From positions 715,776 through 763,787 of the forward strand of contig BFEA01000629.1 of the NCBI GenBank assembly GCA_003427395.1: DNA of 48,012 bases. The letters are read 5' to 3'. Shown piece after piece: positions 1 through 8,766 of this stretch. Positions within the stretch are counted from its first letter, which is position 1. Every line of letters starts with the position of its first letter. The notes beneath the pieces are model-generated. The model was not told the DNA's origin, did no database searches, and worked only from the letters and a program-made list of their open reading frames with translations. This DNA is from Chara braunii (Eukaryota > Streptophyta > Charophyceae > Charales > Characeae). Both the position numbers and the translations under genes were made by a program.

Positions 1-2
1 GC

Positions 3-728
3 CCAGTCATACCTTTGGCAGTAGAGGAGGGGCTGCCACCATCTAGCAGTGAGCCGGCTCAGGGCTCAGCAGAGGGATCCATGGGCGTGCTCCNTGAGGC
101 GGTGCATACTCTGCAGGAGGAGGTGAGTTTGTTTTCACCAGAGCAGAGGATAGAGGAGCCTCTTGAGAGAGAGATGGGGGTTAAGGAGGAGGGTGCCATC
201 GAGGGCAGACTCCAGAGGATAGGCACGCCTAAGTATGGATCAGACGAGATTGAGGAGCAGCCCATGNCAGCGCCAGGAGAGACACTCGAGAGGAGACCTC
301 ATAGATTGGACACGCCTGAGTACGTCCCAGCGACAGAGGACTTGAGAGGTAGACTAGAATCTTGGGCTACTGAATCTGGGTCTGCCGAACCGGTTCCTGG
401 GACAGAGCAGCAGGAGGTTGTTAGTACCGCAGCTCCTCGATCAGAGCAGCAGGGGGATGTCGGTACCTTGGTGAGATCTCTTTCATCGCCACCTCCTCAG
501 CCCAGGAAGAAGAAGTTCAAGAGAAAAGTAGATCAGCTATGTTTCTACTGCAAGAGGAACGTGCATCTGGCTTTGGACTGTCTCAAGTTTCTTGAGGATA
601 AGGCAGCAGGGAAGGTCTCAATGGTAGAAGGTAAAATGTATGATAGACAGGGTAAGATAGTAGAGAAGTCCGCAAATGGACTTAGGGCTCAGTTATATAG
701 GCAAAACCAGGAGGAATTGAGNAGGTAG
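3..728 (+). pseudogene. 3' part of a Ty3-type retrotransposon gag with CCHC zinc knuckle
   Basis: The frame is open to the left edge of the window, so the start is missing. The C-terminal part contains one CCHC zinc knuckle (CFYCKRNVHLALDC, nt 540-581) after a basic stretch (PRKKKFKRK), which is the layout of a retroviral-type nucleocapsid that binds the element's RNA during particle assembly. Upstream the protein is Glu-rich and contains short imperfect internal repeats (RLQRIGTPKYG and RPHRLDTPEYV). The basic residue after the second Cys replaces the usual Gly, and the His is not preceded by the common G-H, so the knuckle is atypical. It stops at 728 and no protease or RT follows, so this is a truncated or deleted copy. 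Several single N bases fall in the frame. The gag identity is seen from the knuckle; the lineage is inferred. Confidence 0.6.
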
Positions 729-1210
729 TATTCCTACTGAGTTGGAATCTTGAGGATCAGGGTGAGTTAGATGANGCATGTACATATTTAGGTAGCCTAC
801 GCCCTGGCCTTTGAGACACAGATCGGACATGTATTCTAGGGGCAGTTATTAATGTAAGCTTGGTGTGACTTGAGTTGAGTGAGNTATGATTGATTTTATT
901 TTCTTAAGCATATATTATGATGAGGTTTTTGACCATTCTTATATGTGACGATCACTTGTCACTCTCACATATGTGACTGTACTCTGATGTATGATGAGTT
1001 TGTGTGGACGATGTGTGAAAAACATCTGGTGTATTATAGGTACTGTGAGTATGATTGTAAGTAAAACTGTCTACTCCTCAGTATACTTGTGCGACCTGCC
1101 CACGGCAGCTGATAAGGCAGAGTATAAGAGGAGGAAGCGCAGTCTGTCTGTGAAAGTTATCTAAGTTGTGATGAGGACCCATAAGATGGTCTCTCAGTGA
1201 TGTTTCGTTT
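729..1210. other. Non-coding stretch after gag
   Basis: No reading frame continues the gag into pol here. The stretch is mixed-composition DNA with TATATTATGA-type A/T runs and looks like retroelement untranslated or LTR-derived sequence. An LTR boundary cannot be proven because the partner LTR is not in the window. Confidence 0.3.
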
Positions 1211-1445
1211 TATGATGGGACCCTCTTAGATTTTGGGAAAGGGGGGGATGTTTTATGATGTTTTGTGATGTAACGAAACCCCTCGTGACTATGAGAGAGG
1301 GGGTGTTTGGTTTATGGTGAGACCCTCGTGATTTCTGGAAGAGGGAATGTATTGTTTTATGGCGAGACCCCTCGCGATTTTTTGGAAAAGGGGGAGGTGT
1401 TTTTTTATGAAGAGAGCCCCTTTTGGATTGTTGGAAAGGGGGACT
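1211..1445 (+). repeat. Array of five hairpins with a shared loop and changing stems (array 1)
   Basis: Five units in about 235 bp, four of them opening with a TTTATG-like start, then a C-rich arm, a loop related to GATTTTTGGAA and a G-rich arm. The stems differ but pair within each unit: CCCTCTT with the G-run at 1238-1247; AAACCCCTC (1276-1284) with the GAGGGGG..TTT arm at 1297-1308; CCCTC (1323-1327) with GAGGG (1341-1345); CCCCT (1368-1372) with AGGGG (1389-1393); CCCCTTT (1417-1423) with AAAGGGG (1435-1441). The second unit has a less similar loop. The pairing is directly visible. A role in RNA structure is inference; mutational templating between hairpin arms is an alternative. Confidence 0.65.
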
Positions 1446-2013
1446 GGTTTTTGGTTGGAAGACTCACCCTCAGAAGTGAGTAAATTGATTTATGGCATGA
1501 TGAGTTGTTTGATGGGTGATAAAGTCTGACGAAAAGAGTCACTTTTGTTTAGAATGCTTGAGAAAGTCGCAGTGAGTGCAGGGCAAGAGATGTCTCAGAA
1601 TGGGTTGCTGCTTGCTCTGATCAAGTCAGGAGTCACGGCCTGGTGGACCTAGCGGTGATTTTGTTTGTGAGCGTGCGAAGGATACCAAGCCTATTGTGGA
1701 AGGGCTGGTAACTGCCTTCAGACCCCTGCGTGATCACGCAGTGGGCCAGTGATTTTGTTTTGCGACGCCCCGCCTTACCACCTGTGCTAGTTCTGGGACA
1801 TATTGAAGGAAGGCCAAGCTAACGCAAAAGAAGTTAGTACCTCTAGGGCGTAACCCCATTGGATGGCTGCTAGCCGGCGCAACCTGGCTGCGGGACCGCG
1901 GGGTAAGAGTTTAAAGGGGGTTGCCCGCCCCAGTGAAATTACTCCGCGGGATAATAATGGTTGAAAACTTTTGGGGGAAATCGTGATTGAGTGTTTACCA
2001 GTAAGTAACCTAT
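1446..2013. other. No gene recognised
   Basis: Short open frames only, none with ATG plus recognisable protein. The G-rich composition continues from the preceding hairpin array, and this stretch probably belongs to the same non-coding retroelement region. Confidence 0.3.
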
Positions 2014-2586
2014 CGTTGCGTAACCAACGAAGGTACTGCCGTTAAATAACAATGCGGTGGGCCGTGGTCCTGGTCCGATCAGCCAGGCTATGGTGGGCCA
2101 AGGTGGAGACCTAGCCTTTCTGTACTAGACTGCAGGAAGAGCTGAGCGAATATTAAGTATACATATATACTTGCGTGTATTTGATTGCGAGAAATTTTTG
2201 AGAAGGAAGGCGAGAGTGCCTTCAAAAGGTCTCGATTAAGGCCCGCGTCCCTAGTTTTTGCCAGCACTAGGGACACCCAACGAAAAGCCGAAGGTTGTCT
2301 AGGACCGGGGAGAAGACGATTGGGAAGGTTTTTGAAACTTATGCTGCTAGTATCATAATTTATGGACGGTGTGAGGCCCAGGTTAGAAACCTGGCAGCAT
2401 ATAGTTGTGAAGGTATGGTTTGATGGAGGCCTCTACCCTGTGTTTTGTCGGCTAATCGGATAAGCTCTTGTTTCGTCAGCATTTGAAATGTGGATGGATT
2501 TATAGCTTTCTGATTTGGCGAAGCGACGGGGACGTCGCTTAATATGGTCTGGTAAGCTGTCGGTGCGAATACCCTGACAAGGGTAT
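2014..2586 (+). repeat. Chain of perfect short hairpins
   Basis: Five exact stem-loops occur in under 600 bp: CGTTG/CAACG (2014-2018 with 2025-2029), GTCCCTAG/CTAGGGAC (2247-2254 with 2267-2274), CCAGGTT/AACCTGG (2378-2384 with 2388-2394), AAGCGACG/CGTCGCTT (2521-2528 with 2533-2540) and ATACCCT/AGGGTAT (2569-2575 with 2580-2586). The third sits inside an outer stem formed by ATGCTG (2341-2346) and CAGCAT (2395-2400). The stems are all different and perfectly complementary. No protein is encoded. This may be a structured retroelement untranslated region. Confidence 0.5.
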
Positions 2587-2589
2587 CCG

Positions 2590-3391
2590 CCCTGGTTTTT
2601 GCAAGTGACAGAAAAAATGGTTTTAATCTATAGTTTAGGTATACCGCGCTANGCANGGCTGCGTCTGTATTTTACGTTGATAGGATGCTTGACTAGAGTA
2701 GAGAGTGTGTGGGCGCGCAGGTTTAAGGCACGCGTGATTCTTTTCTGNTGTTGATCATTGGTCGTTTGTTTAATAATATTATTAATATCTACTTATATTT
2801 GATTAAGCAGGAAACAGGGATATTTTCGGTTGATTGGTACGCTTGATTAAGGCGAGCGCGCGTGCGGGGGGGNNAAACCAAATACGGCATCGGTAATAAG
2901 GNCGCGATTTTGTACGGTNAGCANGATGTCGTAGGNTGGNGCGNGGGGCAATTATGGCATNATATAAACAAGTCGACGCGGGCACTGGGAGCCGTGCAGC
3001 CGGTTTGTTGGNCCAAANCATCGCGCCGCACTGCCTATATGGTATTCTGNGGGATTGAGCCCCAGGCTTGGGCTTAGCCCATAGGTTACGGCATTGGGTT
3101 GACGTTACGAAGGTTTGGGGATCGAGGCCAGCAGGCGTCGGCGGGGCAACTGCAGGGGAGCGTCGCGGAAGGGACCGACAGGGTTGAGGGCCGTCAGGGC
3201 TATCCCCCTCGGGTTTGCTNACGGGCGCGGCGGCNGGGCCGACCNGCGGCGATAGAGTCACATGGGGTGTGTTGTATTCGCGGGGGTTGCCTGAAGTGCA
3301 ATTACAGACCATTTTTCGTGGCTGCGTCGGAGTCGCGCCTCGTCTTGTCTTGGGACGCGGCGAGGTGGGTGTGCGGCAGGCCCTAAGGGCC
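2590..3391. other. No gene recognised; N-rich stretch
   Basis: This stretch has many single N bases between about 2650 and 3245 and GC-rich DNA with no ATG frame that looks like protein. It contains no recognisable RNA gene. It ends at the tRNA-like promoter boxes. Confidence 0.3.
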
Positions 3392-3444
3392 TAGCTCAGT
3401 GAGTACACCCATGAACTGGTGGGATACAGACCCGTGTTCGAACC
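3392..3444 (+). promoter_or_regulatory. tRNA-like internal Pol III promoter (A box and B box)
   Basis: An A box match, TAGCTCAGTGAG (3392-3403), is followed 32 nt later by a B box match, GTTCGAACC (3436-3444). This is the spacing found in tRNA genes and tRNA-derived SINE heads. The T-arm and acceptor stem do not pair properly, so this is not a functional tRNA gene; it looks like a SINE head. It lies about 70 bp upstream of a U6 sequence on the same strand, so a Pol III transcript starting here would run through U6. Confidence 0.55.
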
Positions 3445-3513
3445 CGGAATGATGAAACTTGATAAGTAAAACCAAATATTTTAAATTGTCNGGGGCTGGT
3501 TAGCCCGGGGACC

Positions 3514-3627
3514 GTGTCCTTCGGGACATTCGTCAAAAATTGGAAAGATACAGAGAAGTTTAGCATGGCCCCTGCGTGAGGATAACACGCACAAATCAGG
3601 ACGAGGTCCGACGGCCGGATGTTTTTT
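3514..3627 (+). ncRNA. U6 snRNA gene or retrocopy, with T-run terminator
   Basis: The 5' stem-loop (GTGTCCTTCGGGACA), the ACAGAGA box (3550-3556), the AGCATGGCCCCTGCG segment and ACACGCACAAATC all match the U6 spliceosomal RNA in order. Differences include CGTGAGGATAACAC where plants usually have CGCAAGGATGACAC, and GTTTAGC for GATTAGC. The 3' end is rewritten after AAATC. A run of six T (3622-3627) could end Pol III transcription. I see no plant-type USE or TATA arrangement upstream; instead a tRNA-like head is present. A functional U6 would normally show fewer changes in the ACAGAGA/AGC region and the internal stem-loop, so a retroposed or composite copy is more likely. Confidence 0.75.
3622..3627 (+). 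terminator. Possible Pol III terminator (six T)
   Basis: TTTTTT lies 12 nt after the recognisable U6 3' end. On the coding strand this is a standard Pol III stop signal. Confidence 0.4.
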
Positions 3628-3829
3628 CCTGGGTCTTGACATTTACGTGCCGTCGGGCCGGCACTGCGCGGTGTAGGGGGAACGGAGTAACAAGGATTGT
3701 CGGGTAATGAGACCAGGCCATTGCGGGTGTCGGGCNCTGCGCTAACAGTAGGAGGGGAGGACAGGCAGCGCAGCACTAGAGAGAGTGAGGGAGCTTANCT
3801 NGCGGACGAACGGGGACGCGAACCTGTGT

Positions 3830-3960
3830 CAGGCGCTGTGGCAGAAGTTCGCAGCGGTGTTGCCGCGCACATCGGACTTTGGGTATAGAGGCAAAGACTA
3901 ATCGAACCGTCTAGTACCTGGTTCCCTCCGAAGGNCCCTCAGGCGGGCGNTGGCTGGTAC
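3830..3960 (+). rRNA. Degenerate 25S/28S rRNA fragment
   Basis: The stretch 3868-3960 follows the conserved domain II segment of plant 25S rRNA: ACTTTGGGTATAGAGGCAAA, then GACTAATCGAACC, then TAGTACCTGGTTCCCTCCGA, then CCCTCAGG and TGGCTGG. Single changes (for example CTAGTACC for the usual CTAGTAGC) and N bases show it is not a working rRNA gene. Upstream, 3640-3867 resembles the preceding part of the same rRNA much more weakly (for example TTCGCAGCG). The strand is the same as that of the flanking U6 copies. Identification rests on my recall of the 25S sequence, which is very conserved here. Confidence 0.7.
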
Positions 3961-3963
3961 AAA

Positions 3964-4035
3964 GTCCTTCGGGACATTCGTAAAAATGGGAACGATANAG
4001 AGAAGATTAGCGTCGTNCGTGCGNTCGCACTGGAA
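3964..4035 (+). ncRNA. Second U6 snRNA fragment, fused directly to the rRNA fragment
   Basis: GTCCTTCGGGACATTCG, then AAAAATGGGAACGATA and AGAGAAGATTAGC, reproduce the first half of U6. This copy keeps the canonical GAAGATTAGC that the first copy has lost, so it is not a simple recent duplicate of it. After about 4012 the similarity breaks up (GCGTCGTNCGTGCG). It begins within a few bases of the end of the 25S-like segment, giving an rRNA-U6 junction. Confidence 0.65.
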
Positions 4036-4356
4036 TATAAGCNGNGGAATGGTCTGAGCCCCGCGGTTGCTCNTTTCAAGAGACATCTGTCCTCCACTCG
4101 GTACAGTATGGTCGGATGTACTGACGGGAAGCAGCGTTGCGGGATAGTAGAATTGAGCGTCGAGGTGGGGAGCGAAGCGACCGATANCNGGGGCGGACNG
4201 ACCGTGGGNAAGGAAAGACGGACCTGGCGCGAATCCGCGCCGGGTACATCTGAGCATTGGCAACAGAGGGAGAAGACGAAGTGCCGACAGCGGTGCGACG
4301 GGGCAAAGGTAGGGGACTGGGCGCAAACCGGGCAAAAAAAAAAAGAAAAAAAAAAG
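4036..4356 (+). other. Unassigned tail of the composite, ending in an A-tract
   Basis: This follows the second U6 fragment with no protein or RNA I recognise. It ends in an interrupted A-tract (about 4329-4354). If the whole unit from the tRNA-like head onward is one retroposed transcript, this could be its 3' tail. No target-site duplication is obvious. Confidence 0.3.
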
Positions 4357-5329
4357 GGGGTTGATCCTGACCGATGAAACGATCCAGGTGCACGTGCGGA
4401 AATGGTAGGTGGAGCGCAGGGAAGAACGGATAANTCGTGTGAAGTACAACAGGATCGGGCGGGGGAGGAGTCAAGTCTGACGTTTTGGGGTAAGATGAGG
4501 AGGATGGCGAAGTTAGTTTTGGTGTTGGGTTAGTAGATTTAGAGGTTAGCGGAGAAAATCCATGCGGTATAGCTATGGTAGAGATGGCGGGAGTGCGAAT
4601 CGCCTAGCCCACCCGCTCCTCGACGAAAACGGGTGAACAAAGAGGCGTTTCAGGGGCTTTGGAGTGCGGTGAGTTGGATGGTGCGGCCAGATTCGGCAAT
4701 GAGGTTGCGAACTGTGTATGCTGTTGGTCGGAGGTTGCGCCTGGGGAGTGGCCGGTGAGTATGGAATGGATCTGACCATAGGCCAACGGTAGGTTCGTTC
4801 AACGTTTGAGTGTTTTATTGATGGAGTGAGCAGGGGAGAGGGGTAGTTTTGTGAATGTACCATGAATACTTCCGCGTTTTAGTGGAAGATTCATTCGATT
4901 TTTGCTTATTTCTAGAGGCAGTGCACGGCTGGCAGCGCCAAGGGAGACAAGACGGAGTGACAAAAGGGGTGAGTAGATGTGGATGGGGTGTCGTGCGGAT
5001 ACGTACGGAGTGAAGGGAAGAAAATCCTACCTACTCGGTCGCCGTTGAGCCAAAGGCTGGGGCGCGTCACTGCGCCAGATTCATTCGAAGGAAGAAGTTA
5101 CAGATAAGTAATGAAATAGATGAGCAGGTGGCGAGCAGATGGGCGAGGTAACAACAAGGAAGGGCCGGAGCTCGATGTGACAACTGACGACTTACCTGCT
5201 AGCGGGTACTTTGACCGCCTAGGAAGGATCGGCGCTGTATGGCCGTTCTTTATTAGTGGAGTGATTTGTCGACTGAGAAACTCTTTTCTTGATCCTATGG
5301 GTAGTGGTACTGTGGATGCCGCAGTATTC
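4357..5329. other. No gene recognised
   Basis: There are short frames on both strands without known motifs. ATTCATTCGA-like words recur (near 4890 and 5081), but I cannot define a repeat unit. Confidence 0.3.
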
Positions 5330-5640
5330 CGCTGTGCTTGCTGCTGACTGCGGAAGGAGCATAGAAGGCTGATGTGCACTACGGGATACTACTGCCGCCC
5401 ACATACACTTCGGCTGTGCCAGTGGGCTGGGCACGAGAGCCGGCGGCTTGACATGGGTTGAGCACAGATTATTACTACGGGCGACTGCTGACTGGGTGAA
5501 ATTGTTGTTGTGACTGTGGACTGCGGATCTGTGGATTGTGGACTACCACTGCTGCTGGACAGTTGCCGGGTATTACGACATTGCTGATAAGCACTGCTGA
5601 CCGCTGGGCTGGCGGAGATCAAGTTGGCAGTGAATCATTG
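5330..5640 (+). repeat. Degenerate CTGCTGACTG/GTGGACTG-rich low-complexity tract
   Basis: Words such as GCTGCTGACTG, ACTGCTGACTGGG, GACTGTGGACTGC, GTGGATTGTGGACT and ACTGCTGACCGC recur at irregular spacing. This looks like a decayed short tandem repeat. The small frames across it are by-products of the repeat. Confidence 0.4.
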
Positions 5641-6511
5641 TACTCGACANCTGTGGGCAGGTACCTGCAGTGCGTATAGGCTTTTGCTGATACCTCCACT
5701 GCTGGTGTTGCCCGCTATAGTGTGATCCGGCCGCTGCGGCGCCTCCCTTGTGACTCCGTAACTGTGTGTCCTGNTGCTCCTTTTTTCTTCAGCGGGGTTG
5801 CNGNAACANCAGTTNATGTGGACCACTCTGCCCTGGCTGAAGTTGCATGATCAAAGTTTCATCAGGAGAGAACTGTTGTGGTAGTGCGATTGCACTGTGA
5901 GAAGGGAATTATAGCGACCATTGGGAGGTCGTCNGGGGGGGGGGGGGTTGGTCTCAACAAGTTGGCACTCATCAGTTTCGATCAAGCTGCCACAGTTGGC
6001 CGCCATTGCAGGGCCCTCAGGAGCATCAAGACTACAAGNCCCTCTCCCGCGAGTCTGAGAGCACCATTCTTGGATCTGAGAGTCTCACGCTTTCTCCATC
6101 TGCCCTTCTCAGTCTAAGTCTAGTCCTTGGTTACGAGAGGAAGGCGGCAGGCGGGATTGCAACCCGTAAGTCCGCATCAAGACTCTGTGGGGAGTCCACC
6201 CACCGANTGGGGGAGCTCTGCCGGAACCTAGGCGAGGTTCTGGAGGCAGGGAATCGTCAGGTAAACCACTTCCACCTGTACAACCTTCTACTACCCATGT
6301 TTACCTATATCCCTACAGTATGACTATTGTATGCATGCGTTTGTCCCTATGGTTTTGTTTTCTCTTCAGGACCTAATCAGATTGAATGGAAAGAATGTGT
6401 GAGAGTGAAGCTCAAGTTCCTACTTTGTTCTGATTGAAAGCAGACTAAGGATGAACTGGGGGAAGGTGGGAGGAAGGCAGTTTTGCATGCGTTTGACCGG
6501 GTCAACCAAAG
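5641..6511. other. No gene recognised
   Basis: Mixed sequence with several N bases and a G-run at 5934-5947. There is no recognisable protein and no RNA gene. Confidence 0.3.
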
Positions 6512-7198
6512 CCTGAGCATGGTTTCTACTGTGAATGGCTCAGGGTTATGTTTATTTGGNTGTTTTCTGAAGGACCAGGCATTGTTTCTACTGTGAATGG
6601 CCTGGTCGCTGTGTTTATTTGATTGTTTTCTNNGGAACCAGNCATTGTTTCTACTGTGAATGGCCTGGTTACCTTAGTTAACTCTGAGGGTTTGTCTGAT
6701 TGAAGGGGTTTAAATTCTTGTTTATTTTGAGGGAGGATTTTTTGGTCTAAGGCTAAGCATTGTTTCCATGGTGAATGGTTTAGCCTGAAAACCACGCACA
6801 TAATTTAAACTAAGTACAAAGGAGAGTATTTTATGTATATTTGCATGTGAACTGGCAGCTGGGCATTGTTTCTACTGTGAATGGTCCAGCGTTAAGCCAT
6901 ATCATTAACAAGAGAAAAAGAAAAATACTAAGTATAAATGAAAATAGTTTGGGCAAGCTGAACATTGTTTCTACTGTGAATGGTTCAGTCCCCTGCCCAT
7001 ATTTGCTTTTCTTTTGAAAACAAAGTCAGAGAAATACTAAATTTTTTTGGATATTAAACAGCACAGGGCGACTAGGCATTGTTTCCATAGCGAATGGCCT
7101 AGTCATCTGCCCAAAAGAAGAAAGAAGTAGTTGTGCAACCTGTTCGTGTATATCGTGAAGGCAAGTTGGGCATTGTTTCCATGGCGAATGGTCCAACT
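6512..7198 (+). repeat. Eight hairpins with one conserved loop and eight different matched stems (array 2)
   Basis: A loop close to ATTGTTTCTACTGTGAATG occurs eight times at spacings of about 62-115 bp. In every unit the flanks pair with each other although the stem sequence changes: CCTGAGC/GCTCAGG (6512, 6538); GACCAGGC/GCCTGGTC (6573, 6600); AACCAG/CTGGTT (6636, 6665); GGCTAA/TTAGCC (6751, 6780); GCTGG/CCAGC (6858, 6886); CTGAAC/GTTCAG (6958, 6983); GACTAGGC/GCCTAGTC (7070, 7097); AGTTGG/CCAACT (7164, 7193). CATT and AATG at the loop edges can extend the stem past a one-base bulge. Loop variants cluster (TCTACTGTG against TCCATGGTG, TCCATAGCG and TCCATGGCG). Unit spacers are not conserved and no protein frame explains the pattern. 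I know no named RNA or element family with this loop. Confidence 0.85.
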
Positions 7199-7440
7199 CT
7201 ATGTCTTATGTAAGATAGGTATAAGGATTCAAGAACTTGAAGATTCATGAACTATCTNTATGGAATAAACTTGGGGTGGTNAGAGTACTTACATTGGTGG
7301 GTTGGTTTGCATGTGACNGGATGGGATGGCTANTTTGCTTAAGTTCATTACTATAGGTAGTTGCTTTAGTTGCTCGCCACNTNCTANAGCTANAGGAGTT
7401 AGTGTCAATTCGTGCATTTTCTGTAATAACTTTTTTTACT
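7199..7440. other. Spacer, no gene recognised
   Basis: A/T-rich DNA with scattered N bases between two repeat arrays. Confidence 0.3.
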
Positions 7441-7930
7441 TAGGTTAATTCTTGCATTTTCTGANATCTTTTTGGTTTTGTATAAATCTTGGCAAGCTAC
7501 TTTTCCTACGGGAAGCGNTACCGAAATTTTNACAAATCCAANNAGTTAGCCAACTTTTTNACTTGTCAAAATTCAACTTGTCTTTTTCATATATCTGGCT
7601 TNGTATAAATCTGGAAAGTCTCTTTTTTTTAAAGGGAGTGCTGCCCAAATTTCTACTNATTCAGAGAGTTAGACATAATTTGACTTTCCAGGAGTTGNAG
7701 ATTATCTCCTGCTTTATATNTGGCTTAGTATAAATNTGGAAAGTCTCCTTTTTTNAAAGGGAGTGNTGCCNAAATTTCTAGTAATTCANGGAGTTAGACA
7801 AATTTTGGCTTTCCAGAGTTAGAAATTATTTATATTTTTTCATATCTGGGCTTATATAAATTCTGAAAAGNCACTTTTCCTACGGGAAGCGCTGCCGAAA
7901 TTTTTTCTTAGTGTAGAGGAGATAGGTTAT
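7441..7930 (+). repeat. Tandem repeat of about 124 bp, four copies, each with a small hairpin (array 3)
   Basis: Each unit contains a TATAAAT-like word, CTGGAAAGTC, a pyrimidine arm, a purine arm and a GCTGCCGAAATTT-like block. The hairpin positions are about 7500, 7620, 7745 and 7874, a period of 121-126 bp. Stems are CTTTTCC with GGGAAG in copies 1 and 4, and CTC..TTT with AAA..GGGAG in copies 2 and 3, so the arms changed together. The N bases fall mostly inside the units, as expected when a short-read assembly collapses similar copies. No protein is supported. Confidence 0.65.
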
Positions 7931-8766
7931 ATTTTGACAGGTGAAAATTCAGGCGATCCACCCAGAANAGGGGAGATTCTGCAGTTGGCCTACCTTTGAC
8001 TTAAGCACTGACCTAAAAAGTAGACTGAGGCTTAGCTTATAAGAANATTTTAATTAAGGATGTATTATGGAGTTGTATTCTCCATACACTTATGATCTTA
8101 GCTTGGGGATTGGTCTGCCATGTGTTACAGGTCTTTTCGATCATTTGATCCAAGTTCAGGGTTAAACCCAGCTTGATCCCTTGAGGATCATCATCTGTTA
8201 TCACTGATAACAGGTCGGTTGCCGATTCGTCGGTTTACGACTCAGTTTCAACTCACCCTCTACACTCAACCTAAAAGGCTTTAGCCCTGGTGAATTTTAT
8301 TGTTTTATTAAGGTTTCACCCGGACTTTTATTGAATGGCCATTTAACAAAGGTACCGAGTATTTAATTAAGGTTGGTTGGACAAGAGGTTTGGGGTTTGC
8401 ATGGCTAAAGCGAGGGGTATGAATGTCGAAGGTGGTTGGGGTTGACTCCGTGTAGTGTGTGGACTGTTGATTTGGTTCGTTGATGTGATGGCAGGTATGT
8501 GTTGTGAATCAGATTCTGGATTTTGTTGCCTGCGATCACCCATATACATATTATTGTGAGAAACACCAGCGAAACTATGAGGAGAGATCGTCACATATTT
8601 AACCCTTATATAAGTATACATAGGTATACTTGGGATGAATCTTTGCATGGGTTGAAGAATCTCCATATTAAAGCCTACTCAGAAGTTGGGACTGAGGAGC
8701 TTAGAGGAGGCCCCTACTTCTATTTTTATTCATGCTTGTTGATTTTCTTAGTCGGACGTTGGTCCT
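7931..8766. other. No gene recognised
   Basis: A/T-rich to mixed DNA. Short frames near 8367-8666 (minus) and 8523-8810 (plus) have no motifs or composition that support coding. Confidence 0.3.

Noticed and set aside
3392-3460. Functional tRNA gene
   Set aside because: A and B boxes are present but the T-arm and acceptor stem do not pair, so a tRNA-derived promoter head is more likely.
3514-3610. Working U6 gene of the host
   Set aside because: Changes within conserved U6 parts and the composite context favour a retrocopy; not fully excluded.
6526-6801. Minus-strand frame with repeated PFTVETM-like residues
   Set aside because: The residues are the reverse reading of the conserved hairpin loops; the frame breaks at unit spacers and has no independent support.
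6512-7198. CRISPR-like array
   Set aside because: Spacing is irregular, the conserved part is a hairpin loop with variable stems, and the context is eukaryotic.
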